64,000 bases of DNA from Gaiellasilicea sp963791905 (GTDB taxonomy: Bacteria; Actinomycetota; Thermoleophilia; Gaiellales; Gaiellaceae), in NCBI GenBank assembly GCA_963791905.1, contig CAWBTX010000007.1:124001-188000 (forward strand), given 5' to 3'. Of the stretch, positions 8,630 through 17,290 are shown in pieces; position 1 is the stretch's first letter, and every line of letters begins with the position of its first letter. Below the pieces are notes generated by a model. The model ran no database searches. It worked only from the letters and a program-made list of their open reading frames with translations, and was not told the origin of the DNA. The position numbers were made by a program, and so were the translations under genes.

Positions 8630-10277
8630 GTGAACGGGATCCTGCGGATCATTCCGCTGGGCGGCCTCGGTGAGGTCGGCAAGAACATGACGGTCTACGA
8701 GCACGACGGCGACGTCGTGGTCGTCGACGCGGGCCTCGCGTTCCCGCGCGACGAGCACCTCGGCGTCGATCTCGTCCTCCCCGACATCTCGTACCTCGAG
8801 GGCCGCCGCGTCCAAGCCGTCGTGCTCACGCACGCGCACGAGGACCACGTCGGCGGGCTTCCGTATCTCCTCCGCCAGATCGATTGCGACGAGGTGATCG
8901 GCACGAAGCTCACGCTTGGGCTCGTCAAGTCGAAGCTCGACGAGCACGGGCTGGCGAGCGCAACCACCCTGCGGGAGATCGAGCCCGGCGAGGTGGTCGC
9001 CGTCGGTTCGTTCCGCCTCGACTTCGTCCGCGTCGCGCACTCGATCCCGGATTGCGTCGCCGTCGTCGCTCGAGACACCGGCCGGGCGCGTCGTCCACAC
9101 AGGCGACTGGAAGCTCGACCACACGCCGGTGGACGGGCTCAAGACCGACGTCGGTCGCCTGGCCGAGCTGGGCAATCAGGGCGTCGACCTCCTGCTCGGG
9201 GACTCGACGAACGCCGAGCGGCCGGGCATGACCGGGTCGGAGCGGCTCGTCGGGGAGGCCTTCAGGACGCTGATCCCGGTGCGGACGGGGAGGATCCTCG
9301 TCGCGTCCTTCGCGTCGAACATCCACCGGATGCAGCAGGCGATCGACGTCGCCGTCCAGGTCGGCCGCAAGGTGACGATCGTCGGCCGCTCGATGCGCAA
9401 GAACCTCAACATCGGCCGCAGCCTCGGCTATCTCAACGTGCCCGACGACGTGCTGATCAAGCCCCAGGACGCGATGTCGCTCCCGCCCGGCGAGGTGATG
9501 ATCCTCTGCACGGGCAGCCAGGGCGAGCCGATGTCGGCGCTGACGCGGATCGCCTACGGCGACCACCCTGCTGTCGCCGTCGAGCGCGGCGACACGGTCA
9601 TCCTTTCCGCGCGCCCGGTGCCCGGCAACGAGCTCCGAGTGCACGACTCGATCAACCGCCTGGCCAAGGCCGGCGCCGAGGTCCTGCACGAGCAGATCGC
9701 GCCGGTGCACGTCTCCGGGCACGCGAACGCCGAGGAGCTGCGCACGATGATCGCGCTCCTCCGCCCACAGGCGGTGATGCCGATTCACGGCGAGTACCGC
9801 ATGCTCGCCGCCCACGCCCGCCTCGCACAGGAGGGCGGCGTTCCGGCAAGCAACATCCTCGTCGCCGAGAACGGCTCCGTCGTCGAGCTGACGCGCAACG
9901 GCGCGCGCATCGTCGATCGCATCGAGGCCGGCGTGACATTCGTGGACGGCCTCGGCGTCGGGGACGTGCAGGACGTCGCTCTCCGCGACCGGCGCCGGCT
10001 CTCGGAGGATGGCGTCCTGATCATCGTCACCACCCTCGCGAGCTCGAACGGCGGCTCGGTCGCGCCGCCGGAGCTGATTGCGCGCGGCTTCGGCGAGTCC
10101 GAGAACCTGCTCGACGAGCTGCGCGAGGAGGCCACGCGGGTGCTCGAGGAGCTCGAGGCCGACGACAGGCGCGAGATCAAGCTCCTGCAGGAGCACCTGC
10201 ACGACGCCGTCGGCCAGATCATCTACGACCGCACTCGCCGCCGGCCGATGATCCTCCCCGTGGTCATCGAAGTATGA
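8630..10277 (+). CDS. rnj: Ribonuclease J, one apparent insertion
   Basis: RNase J is a metallo-beta-lactamase/beta-CASP nuclease with 5' exonuclease and endonuclease activity in mRNA decay and rRNA maturation. Visible features are the N-terminal IIPLGGLGEVGKNM, the metal motif HAHEDH (about residues 67-72), HTGDWKLDH, GDSTNAERPG, the beta-CASP segment (TGSQGEPMSAL, VHVSGHA) and MPIHGEYRML. The frame changes near 9071, where removing one C from GTCGCTCGAG gives VAVVVETPAGRVVHTGD. The repaired length is about 548 residues. The stop overlaps the next gene by ATGA. Start GTG 8630 is chosen from the TACACT spacing. Confidence 0.92.
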
Positions 10278-10810
10278 GCGACTGGCCGCAGGTTCTGGTC
10301 GAGCACGCGCCGAACGAGCTGACGGCGCGACGGCTCGTCGCGCAGCTCCGGGCCTGCGAGGTGGCGGCGCTCGCGTTCTGCCGGCTGCTCGAGCGGTGGG
10401 GGAGGGGCGAGGCGGATCCGTCCACGGCCGGCGCACGCGAGGCTGCCCTGCGGCACGCTGCGGACCGGGTCGAGACCGCGCTCGCCGGGCTGGACGTGCC
10501 GCTCGCGCGCTATCTCCTCGAGCTGGAGGCCGATCAGGCGGAAGGACGCTCGTGGTACGGCGGGCCGAGCCCGGCCGAGCTCGTCGAGTGGCAGCCGGTG
10601 CTGTCCCGCGCGGGCGTATCGGCCTGCCCGAACCGCGTCGCCGCCGCGTACCTCGAGCTCGCCGTCCTCGTCCGCGCGCTGCAGGGCCTCTCCGACTCGG
10701 CGCGCGTGCGCGCGACGCTCGATGCCTCCTCGCTCTGGGCGGGCCTCTTCGACCTGCGCGACACGCTCCTTGGCGCGACGGTCGACGACCTGCGCGCGAT
10801 CGCCGCCTAG
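10274..10810 (+). CDS. Hypothetical protein, translationally coupled to RNase J
   Basis: A 178-residue, mostly helical and acidic protein whose ATG overlaps the RNase J stop (ATGA). It contains Trp/Leu-rich stretches (FCRLLERWGRGEADPSTAG, EWQPVLSRAGVSACPNRVAA) and no membrane segment or signal peptide. I do not recognise a family. The coupling suggests a role near RNase J or simply co-expression. It is not a fragment of a neighbouring gene, and its codon use matches its neighbours. Confidence 0.7.
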   Translation: MSDWPQVLVEHAPNELTARRLVAQLRACEVAALAFCRLLERWGRGEADPSTAGAREAALRHAADRVETALAGLDVPLARYLLELEADQAEGRSWYGGPSPAELVEWQPVLSRAGVSACPNRVAAAYLELAVLVRALQGLSDSARVRATLDASSLWAGLFDLRDTLLGATVDDLRAIAA

Positions 10811-10827
10811 TAACAGACTGTTGCTAA

Positions 10828-11633
10828 GTGGCTCCCTCGATCACGGTCGTCGGCAGCGTCAACCTCGACCTCGTCGCGCGCGTCGAGCGGCTGCCCCGCC
10901 CCGGCGAGACGGTCACGGACGCGAGCTTCGAGCGCATCCCCGGCGGCAAGGGCGCGAATCAGGCGGTCGCGGCGGCCAGGCTCGGCGCCGACGTCCGTCT
11001 CGTCTGCAGCGTCGGCCGGGATGTCTTCGCGCACGAGGCGCTGCCGCGCGAGGAGCGGCTCGAGGTCGCCGCCCAACACGTCGAGGGCCCGACCGGCGTC
11101 GCGATCATCCTCGTCGACGAGGGCGGGGAGAACCAGATCGTCGTCGCGCCCGGGGCGAACGCCCTGCTCGGCTCCGTCGAGCTCCGGCCGAGCGACGCCG
11201 TCCTCTGCCAGCTCGAGATCCCCGACGAGCCGATCCTGGCGCCCGGGAGCAGGCGAGCGGCCTCTTTTGCCTCAACGCTGCGCCCGCGCGGCCGATCGAG
11301 GTCGACGCCGACCTCACCGTCGTCAACCGCTACGAGCTGGAGGTTCTCCGCCGGCGGGACGGACTGATCGCCGTCACCCTCGGCGCGGAGGGCGCCGTGC
11401 TGCTGGAGGATGGGGCGGAGGTGGCGCGCGCGGAGCCGCCGCGGGTCGACGCTGTCGACGGCACGGCCGCCGGCGACGCCTTCACCGCGTGTCTGCTTGT
11501 CGCGCTGCTCGAGGGAAGGCCGCGCGACGAGGCGCTCCGGCGCGCCTGCGCCGCGGGCGCGATCGCGGCGTCGCGCTTCGGCGCGCAACCGTCCCTGCCG
11601 ACCGCGGACGAGATAGACGAGATACTCGCCTGA
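10828..11633 (+). CDS. rbsK: Ribokinase-like PfkB sugar kinase, one apparent insertion
   Basis: PfkB-family kinase; the likely reaction is ribose to ribose 5-phosphate. The N-terminal signature VVGSVNLDLVARVERLPRPG, PGGKGANQAVAAARLGADV and GPTGVAIILVDEGGENQIVV are followed by the catalytic C-terminal block VDGTAAGDAFTA, where the Asp in AGDAF is the base. The frame changes near 11243, and dropping one G restores ASGLFCLNAAP. At about 268 residues it is compact, and the helix region between VVNRYELEVL and GLIAVTLG is short. The stop overlaps the nucleoside hydrolase start (TGATG), so the pair would release and phosphorylate ribose. Start GTG 10828 is likely. Confidence 0.85.
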
Positions 11634-12544
11634 TGGCCGTCCCGATCGTCCTCGACTGCGATCCCGGGCACGACGACGCGATCGCGCTCCTCCTCGCGCT
11701 CGCGAGCCCCGAGGGGGTCGACCTGCTCGGCGTGACGACCGTGCACGGCAACCAGACAATCGAGAAGACGACGGACAACGCGCTCCGGGTGCTCGAGCTG
11801 GCGGGCCGCTCGGACGTGCCGGTCGCACGCGGCGCCGAGCGCCCGCTCGTCCGCGAGCCGTTCCCGGCCGCGCACGTGCACGGCGAGAGCGGCCTGGACG
11901 GCCCGGACCTTCCAGCAGCGACGGCGCGCCCGATCGACCAGCACGCGGCCGACTTCCTCGCCGAGCGGGTCACGCCCGAGACCGTCCTCGTTCCCGTCGG
12001 GCCGCTGACGAACGTCGCGCTCGCGCTCGAGCGCGGCATGCGTCCGGCGCGGATCGTGCTCATGGGGGGAGCGATCGCGGAGGGCAACATGACCCCGGCG
12101 GCGGAGTTCAACATCTGGGCCGACCCCGAGGCGGCCCAGAAGGTCTTCCACGCGGGCGTGCCGGTGACGATGGTCGGGCTCGACGTCACCCACAGGGCGC
12201 TGCTCACACCTGACTGGTCGGAGCGGTTCCGTGAGGCAGGCCGTCTGGGCGTCTTCGTCGCGGAGCTGGTCGACTTCTTCAAGCGCTACCACGCGCGGAC
12301 GTACGGCTGGGACGGCGCGCCAATCCACGACGCCCTCGCGCTCGCGCAGGTGATCCAGCCCGGCCTCGTCCGGACGGAGCGTCGGAACGTCGAGGTCGAG
12401 GTCGAGTCGGAGCTGACGCGCGGCCGGACCGTCGTCGACCTCTGGCGCCGCACCGATCGGGAACCGAACGCCGACGTCGCCGTGGACGTCGACCGCGACG
12501 CCTTCCTCGGGCTTCTGCTCGAGCGGATCGGCCGGCTCGGCTGA
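11633..12544 (+). CDS. Inosine/uridine-preferring nucleoside hydrolase
   Basis: A 303-residue IunH-type enzyme that hydrolyses nucleosides to base plus ribose. The calcium-binding motif DCDPGHDDAIAL is at residues 8-19. Other family blocks are GVTTVHGNQTIEKTTDNALR, HGESGLDGPDLP, PVGPLTNVALAL, IVLMGGA, NIWADPEAA and the C-terminal APIHDALALA. The ATG overlaps the ribokinase stop. With ribokinase next door and BMP/nucleoside ABC genes 4 kb downstream it forms a nucleoside salvage group. Substrate preference cannot be read from the sequence. Confidence 0.9.
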   Translation: MAVPIVLDCDPGHDDAIALLLALASPEGVDLLGVTTVHGNQTIEKTTDNALRVLELAGRSDVPVARGAERPLVREPFPAAHVHGESGLDGPDLPAATARPIDQHAADFLAERVTPETVLVPVGPLTNVALALERGMRPARIVLMGGAIAEGNMTPAAEFNIWADPEAAQKVFHAGVPVTMVGLDVTHRALLTPDWSERFREAGRLGVFVAELVDFFKRYHARTYGWDGAPIHDALALAQVIQPGLVRTERRNVEVEVESELTRGRTVVDLWRRTDREPNADVAVDVDRDAFLGLLLERIGRLG

Positions 12545-12696
12545 TGCCTCCGGGCCTGGGCCGGGTCGCGATCGCGGCCGTCGGGGCGACGGCCGCGGCC
12601 GCCGGCGCCGTGATCGTCTTCCGCAACCTCGTCGTCGGGATCCTCTTCGTCCTTGGCGGCGCCGCGCTGCTGCTCTGGAGCGTCAGGAGGCCGTAG
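12544..12696 (+). CDS. Small two-helix membrane protein
   Basis: A 50-codon frame starting at ATG 12544, overlapping the nucleoside hydrolase stop (TGATG), and ending at TAG 12694-12696. It encodes two hydrophobic segments separated by a short basic turn (VAIAAVGATAAAAGAVIVFR and LVVGILFVLGGAALLLWSV). The tight overlap with the upstream gene favours real translation. The last 14 bases overlap the 3' end of the convergent MFS gene. No family is recognised. Confidence 0.5.
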   Translation: MPPGLGRVAIAAVGATAAAAGAVIVFRNLVVGILFVLGGAALLLWSVRRP

Positions 12697-13822
12697 GCGG
12701 CCTCGTCGCGTCGGCGAGGATCGCGATCACCGCGGCGAGGCCGGCGACGACGCCGAGCGCGGCGCGGAGCCCGATCGCCTCCGCGAGGAAGCCGATCGCG
12801 GGCGGTCCGACCAGGAACGCGCTGTAGCCGACCGTCGAGACCGCGGCGATGCCCGCGCCGGCGGAGGCGGTGCGCTGGCCGGCGGCTCTGAACACGATCG
12901 GCACCACGGTGGCGAGCCCGGCGCCGAGACACGCGAACCCGATCACCGCCACAACGGGCTCGTCGAAGAGGAGCGAGACGCCGAGACCGGCGGCGCCGAG
13001 GACGCCCGCCCGCCGCGTGAGCGCGACGGTGCCCCACGCGGCGGTCAGACGGTCGCCCACCATCCGGCCGAACGTCATCGTCAGGGAGAAGGCGATGAAC
13101 GCGGTGGTGGCGGCGCCTTCGCCCGTGCCGAGCACCTCGTTCATGTACACGCCGCTCCAGTCGCCGGCCGCACCCTCGGCGAGGAGGCACGCGAACGCGA
13201 TCACCGCGAGCGTCACGAGGGCCCTCGTCGGCCGCCCGTAGACCGGGCCCGGGACGACGTCGACGTTGCGGGCGAGCAGCGGCCCGCGCGACCAGACAGC
13301 GATCCCGAGGATCACCACTCCGGCCACGGTGAACTGCGCGAGCGGCGAGACGCCGGCCGCCGCCGCCAGGCCGCCGCCGACGGCGCCGACGAGCCCGCCG
13401 AAGCTGAACGACGCGTGGAAGCCGGAGAGAATCGGTCGTGCGTAACGCTCCTCGACCGCGACCCCGTGGGCGTTCATGGCCAGATCGAGCATCCCGCCGG
13501 CGGCCCCGAACGCGGCGAAGGCGACGCCGAGGAGGGGCAGCGACGGCGCCAGGCCGATCAGCGGCAGCGAGACGGCCACCCCGAAGAGGCCTGCCCTGGT
13601 GACGACGCGGCTGCCCAGGCGCGCGGTCAGCCAGCCGGCGACGGGCAGCGCGACGACGGCTCCGGCCGCGACGCCGAAGAGGGCGAGGCCGAGCTCGGAC
13701 GTCGTCGCGTCGAGGTCCTCCTGGAGCGAGGGCACACGCGCGACCCAGCTGCCGTAGGCGGCGCCGCTCGCGAAGAAGACGACGGTGACGGCGATGCGGG
13801 CGGCGACGTGGCACCGTCGCAC
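12683..13822 (-). CDS. Major facilitator superfamily transporter
   Basis: A 379-residue integral membrane protein with about 12 hydrophobic helices (for example VAVSLPLIGLAPSLPLLGVA and GVVAGLAAVIAILA). It has the MFS fold with PVAGWLTARLGSRVVTRAG after the second helix and MNAHGVAVEERYARPILSGF in the first half, typical of the YbjJ/FucP-like bacterial MFS group. The substrate cannot be inferred. Start GTG 13822 is the most plausible in-frame start just before the first helix. It is divergent from ftsK, with about 50 bp between the starts. Confidence 0.8.
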   Translation of the reverse strand: MRRCHVAARIAVTVVFFASGAAYGSWVARVPSLQEDLDATTSELGLALFGVAAGAVVALPVAGWLTARLGSRVVTRAGLFGVAVSLPLIGLAPSLPLLGVAFAAFGAAGGMLDLAMNAHGVAVEERYARPILSGFHASFSFGGLVGAVGGGLAAAAGVSPLAQFTVAGVVILGIAVWSRGPLLARNVDVVPGPVYGRPTRALVTLAVIAFACLLAEGAAGDWSGVYMNEVLGTGEGAATTAFIAFSLTMTFGRMVGDRLTAAWGTVALTRRAGVLGAAGLGVSLLFDEPVVAVIGFACLGAGLATVVPIVFRAAGQRTASAGAGIAAVSTVGYSAFLVGPPAIGFLAEAIGLRAALGVVAGLAAVIAILADATRPPTAS

Positions 13823-13870
13823 TCTGTCAGGCCGGCAGGGAGACGCAGCGTGCCGTCGAAGGGCGTTCGC

Positions 13871-16075
13871 ATGCCGGCACGGAAGAAGAAGCGGCCGCTG
13901 CGGCCGCGCACGCCCTCCCGCGTGAAGAAGCGCACGAAGCGACGCCGCCAGTCCCAGGGATACGAGCGGGCCGCGCACGAGCATCCCGAGCTGATCGGCC
14001 TCGGGCTGGCCGCGCTCGGGCTCTTCCTCGCGTCGCTGCTCCTGCTCGGCTGGGAGGGCGGGATCGTCGGCGAGAAGATCGAGCAGGGCCTACGCGAGGT
14101 CGTCGGCGACGCCGCGTACGTCGTGCCGATCGCGCTGACGATCATCGGCTCGCTCATGCTCTTCCGGAGCGCCCTCGTCGAGCTGCGGCCGTTCCGAACA
14201 GGCCTCGCGCTCGCGACACTCGGCCTCATGGTCACGCTCGGCTCCGACCACGGCGGAGCCGTCGGCAGCGCGTTCGGCGGCGGGCTCGAGCGCCTGCTCG
14301 GCTCCACCGGCGCGCTCCTCGTCGGCGCAACCGCGCTCGTCGCCGGAGTGCTGCTCCTCACCGGCGCCTCGGCGGGAGCGATCCTGCGCCGCTCGGGGGG
14401 CGCCGTGCGCCGCGCCTCGAGCGCAGCCCGCCGCCGGGTGGAGCGCCCGCGCACCGAGGAGCTTGTGTTCCAGGAACACAAACTCTCCGCGCCGCTTCGG
14501 CACGAGCCACCCGTCGACGTCGTCCACGACTACCCGGACGTCGTCTCCGAGGGCCTGTCGGAGCCGCCGCTGCTGCTGGTCGACGAGCCGGACGAGGAGA
14601 CGCAGAGCACGCTCTTCGAGCTTCCGCGCAAGCAGGGCGAGTACGTCCTGCCCGACCGCTCCGTGCTGAAGGCGTCGCCGCCGCAGGCCGCGAACGCCGG
14701 CCAGGCGAGCGCACAGACGGCCGAGACGCTGTTGCAGGCGCTCGCGCACTTCGGCATCGACGCGACGGTCGTCGGCCAGATCGCCGGCCCGCGCGTGACG
14801 CGCTACGAGCTGCAGCTCGCGCCGGGCACGAAGGTCTCGAAGGTCGCGGCGCTGAAGGACGACCTGAGCTACGCGCTCGCGACGACCGAGATCCGGATCC
14901 TGGCCCCGATCCCGGGCAAGCAGGCGGTCGGCGTCGAGGTCCCGGCCGTCTCGCCCCGCATCGTCACGCTCGGCGACATCTACGACGACCTGCCCGCGAC
15001 CGCGAGCCCGCTCGCCGTCTGGCTCGGCAAGGACATCTCCGGGACGCCGGTGTGGGCGGACCTCGCCCGCATGCCGCACGTCCTGATCGCCGGGACGACC
15101 GGCTCCGGCAAGTCCGGCTGCATCAACACGATCCTGACCTCGATCCTGCTCCGCTCGACACCGGATGACGTGCGGCTGATCCTGATCGACCCGAAGCGGA
15201 TCGAGCTGAACTACTACGAGTCGATCCCGCACCTCCTGACGCCCGTCGTCTCGAGCCCCAAGGAGGCGAGCGCCGTCCTCACAAACGTCGTCGCGGAGAT
15301 GGAGCGGCGCTACGAGCGCCTCTCCATCGTGCGGGCGCGCAATCTGCCCGAGGCGAACCGGGCGTTCCGCGCACGCGGGGAGGAGCAACTGCCCTACCTG
15401 CTCGTCGTGATCGACGAGCTCGCCGACCTGATGATGATCAGCCCGCAGGCGGTCGAGGACGCCGTCATCAGGCTCGCGCAGAAGTCGCGCGCCGTCGGCA
15501 TCCACCTCGTCCTCGCGACCCAGCGGCCGTCCGTGGACGTCATCACCGGCATGATCAAGGCGAACGTCCCGAGCCGGATCGCGTTTGCCGTCTCGAGCCA
15601 GACCGACTCACGGGTGATCCTCGACGGCTCCGGCGCCGAGAGCCTGCTCGGCCAGGGCGACATGCTCTTCAAGCCGCTCGGCACCTCGCGCCTGCAGCGC
15701 GTCCAGGGCGCGTACGTCAGCGAGGAGGAGGTGGCGCTCGTCGTCGAGCAGTGCCGCCACCAGCGCCCGCAGGAGCTAGACGAGTCGCTGCTCGAGCTGC
15801 CTGAGGGCATGAACGACCTCGACGGCGACGTGCACGACGGCGATTTCGACCCCGACGAGGATCCGCTGCTCGACAAGGCGATCGAGGTCGTGGTGCAGAC
15901 GCAGACCGCCTCCGTGAGCCTCATTCAGCGCCGTCTGCGCGTCGGGTACACGCGCGCCGGCAGGCTGATCGACATGCTCGAGCGCCGCGGGATCATCTCC
16001 GGCTACGAGGGCTCGAAGCCGAGGCGCGTTCTCGTGGACGAAAACGAGCTGGAGCGATTCGTAAGCGCCACGTAA
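13871..16075 (+). CDS. ftsK: DNA translocase FtsK/SpoIIIE
   Basis: FtsK pumps chromosomal DNA through the closing septum. This 734-residue protein has a basic N-terminus, four hydrophobic segments (residues about 40-190), a variable linker, then the motor: beta domain QIAGPRVTRYELQLAPG, Walker A GTTGSGKS (about 408-415), Walker B LLVVIDELADLMM, AQKSRAVGIHLVLATQRPSV and VSSQTDSRVILDGSGAESLLGQGDML. A C-terminal winged helix (gamma) follows, QTASVSLIQRRLRVGYTRAG, which reads KOPS-type sequences. The start is ATG 13871; an in-frame GTG at 13850 is an alternative. A 19-bp palindrome lies within the linker coding sequence. Confidence 0.94.
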   Translation: MPARKKKRPLRPRTPSRVKKRTKRRRQSQGYERAAHEHPELIGLGLAALGLFLASLLLLGWEGGIVGEKIEQGLREVVGDAAYVVPIALTIIGSLMLFRSALVELRPFRTGLALATLGLMVTLGSDHGGAVGSAFGGGLERLLGSTGALLVGATALVAGVLLLTGASAGAILRRSGGAVRRASSAARRRVERPRTEELVFQEHKLSAPLRHEPPVDVVHDYPDVVSEGLSEPPLLLVDEPDEETQSTLFELPRKQGEYVLPDRSVLKASPPQAANAGQASAQTAETLLQALAHFGIDATVVGQIAGPRVTRYELQLAPGTKVSKVAALKDDLSYALATTEIRILAPIPGKQAVGVEVPAVSPRIVTLGDIYDDLPATASPLAVWLGKDISGTPVWADLARMPHVLIAGTTGSGKSGCINTILTSILLRSTPDDVRLILIDPKRIELNYYESIPHLLTPVVSSPKEASAVLTNVVAEMERRYERLSIVRARNLPEANRAFRARGEEQLPYLLVVIDELADLMMISPQAVEDAVIRLAQKSRAVGIHLVLATQRPSVDVITGMIKANVPSRIAFAVSSQTDSRVILDGSGAESLLGQGDMLFKPLGTSRLQRVQGAYVSEEEVALVVEQCRHQRPQELDESLLELPEGMNDLDGDVHDGDFDPDEDPLLDKAIEVVVQTQTASVSLIQRRLRVGYTRAGRLIDMLERRGIISGYEGSKPRRVLVDENELERFVSAT
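14463..14481 (+). repeat. 19-bp perfect palindrome inside ftsK
   Basis: TTGTGTTCC (14463-14471), a central A, then GGAACACAA (14473-14481). It is AT-rich within very GC-rich coding sequence, in the linker that encodes ELVFQEHKLS. It could be a protein-binding site or chance. No matching copy was noticed elsewhere in the window. Confidence 0.6.
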
Positions 16076-16089
16076 GGGTTGCCCGGAAC

Positions 16090-16119
16090 TTGCCCTGAGC
16101 TGCCAACTTGGGTTGTAAT
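16090..16119 (+). promoter_or_regulatory. Promoter of bmp1
   Basis: TTGCCC (16090-16095) and TGTAAT (16114-16119) are separated by 18 nt and start a leader of about 50 nt. The leader holds a 10-bp direct repeat GCTTCCGGCT (16131-16140 and 16141-16150) and a Shine-Dalgarno AAGGAGGG before GTG 16176. Confidence 0.55.
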
Positions 16120-16175
16120 CTGGCGTCCAAGCTTCCGGCTGCTTCCGGCTGCTCGTAGATCTCTAAGGAGGGCAA

Positions 16176-17231
16176 GTGAAAGTTCGTAGGCTGATGCCGC
16201 TGTTTCTGGCGGCGCTGCTCGGTGTGGCCGCTTTGGCCACGGCGGGTGTGAGCTCGGCGCGGGTCGATACCGCCGGGCAGGAGAAGTTCAAGGTGGCGCT
16301 CGTCACCGACATCGGCGGTCTCGACGACCGCTCGTTCAACTTCCTCGCCAACAAGGGCCTGAACGACGCGAAGCGGAAGTACGGCGTCGAGGGCAAGGTG
16401 TTCCTCTCGAAGGCGGGCTCCGACTACGTCCCGAACCTCACGTCGGCCGTCCGTCAGTACGACGCCGACCTGACGATCTCGGTCGGGTTCCTGATGGGCG
16501 AGGCGACGGCCCAGGTCGCGAAGCGGTTCCCGCAGAAGAAGTTCGCGATCATCGACTTCAGCGGCAATGCGGCTGAGCTCAAGGGCAAGCCGACGAACGT
16601 CCGCGGCCTGCTCTTCAAGGAGCAGGAGGCCGGTTACCTCGTCGGCTATCTGGCCGCGCTGCGGGCCAAGAACGTCGCCGGCGGCAATGGCCTGATCGCC
16701 GCTGTCGGCGGCCTGAAGATCCCGCCGGTCGATCGCTTCATCGGCGGCTACTACCAGGGCGCCAAGGCGGGCTGGCCGGGCGTCAAGGTGGCGCACAGCT
16801 ACTCGCAGGACTTCGTCGACCAGGCGAAGTGCAAGGAGCAGGCGCTGACGCACATCGCGAACGGTGCGAGCGTCGTGTTCCAGGTCGCCGGCAACTGCGG
16901 CCTCGGCGTCCTCTCGGCGGCCAAGGAGCGGAACGTGTTCGGCATCGGAGTCGACGCCGACCAGTTCTACCTCGGCAACCACGTGCTGACGAGCGCCGTC
17001 AAGCGCGTCGACGTCGCTGTCTCGAGCACGATCTCGAACGCGACGACGCGCGGCGCCAACTTCCGCACGAACTTCAACGCCATCTTCACCGTCCGGAACG
17101 GCGGTGTCGGCTACGGGAAGATCTCGTCGCGGGCGCAGCCTTCCTGGTCGAAGGCGGTCGAGTCGGTCCGCAAGCAGATCGCGGCCGGCAAGATCAAGGT
17201 CACCCAGCAGGCGCCTCCGGCGTCCGGCTAG
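16176..17231 (+). CDS. BMP family nucleoside-binding protein, secreted (paralog 1)
   Basis: A 351-residue BMP/PnrA-family substrate-binding protein, the extracellular receptor of nucleoside ABC importers. It has an N-terminal signal peptide (basic MKVRR, then a hydrophobic core to ATAGVSSA) but no lipobox cysteine. Family blocks include VALVTDIGGLDDRSFNFLA, VGFLMGEATAQVAK, NVRGLLFKEQEAGYLVGYLA and PPVDRFIGGYYQGAKA. GTG 16176 follows AAGGAGGG. A perfect 14-bp terminator hairpin lies right after the stop, so it may be expressed more strongly than the rest of the cluster. It is closely similar to the lipoprotein paralog downstream. Confidence 0.9.
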   Translation: MKVRRLMPLFLAALLGVAALATAGVSSARVDTAGQEKFKVALVTDIGGLDDRSFNFLANKGLNDAKRKYGVEGKVFLSKAGSDYVPNLTSAVRQYDADLTISVGFLMGEATAQVAKRFPQKKFAIIDFSGNAAELKGKPTNVRGLLFKEQEAGYLVGYLAALRAKNVAGGNGLIAAVGGLKIPPVDRFIGGYYQGAKAGWPGVKVAHSYSQDFVDQAKCKEQALTHIANGASVVFQVAGNCGLGVLSAAKERNVFGIGVDADQFYLGNHVLTSAVKRVDVAVSSTISNATTRGANFRTNFNAIFTVRNGGVGYGKISSRAQPSWSKAVESVRKQIAAGKIKVTQQAPPASG

Positions 17232-17243
17232 GACCGCAGTTCT

Positions 17244-17276
17244 CATGAGGGGCGGGTTTCAGACCCGCCCCTCATG
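17244..17276 (+). terminator. Strong hairpin between the two BMP genes
   Basis: CATGAGGGGCGGGT (17244-17257) pairs perfectly with ACCCGCCCCTCATG (17263-17276) over a 5-nt loop. A TC-rich stretch but no T tract follows. It separates bmp1 from bmp2. Confidence 0.8.
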
Positions 17277-17278
17277 TC

Positions 17279-17284
17279 TACCCT
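17279..17284 (+). promoter_or_regulatory. -10 element TACCCT of bmp2
   Basis: TACCCT ends 6 nt before ATG 17291, directly behind the terminator hairpin. The second BMP gene therefore probably has its own leaderless promoter. Confidence 0.5.
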
Positions 17285-17290
17285 TTACGT

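Noticed and set aside
10811..10823. Shared AGTAACAGACTGT sequence before rbsK and again at about 28756
   Set aside because: Thirteen bases shared at two gene ends include stop-codon context. Two copies are not enough to call an element.
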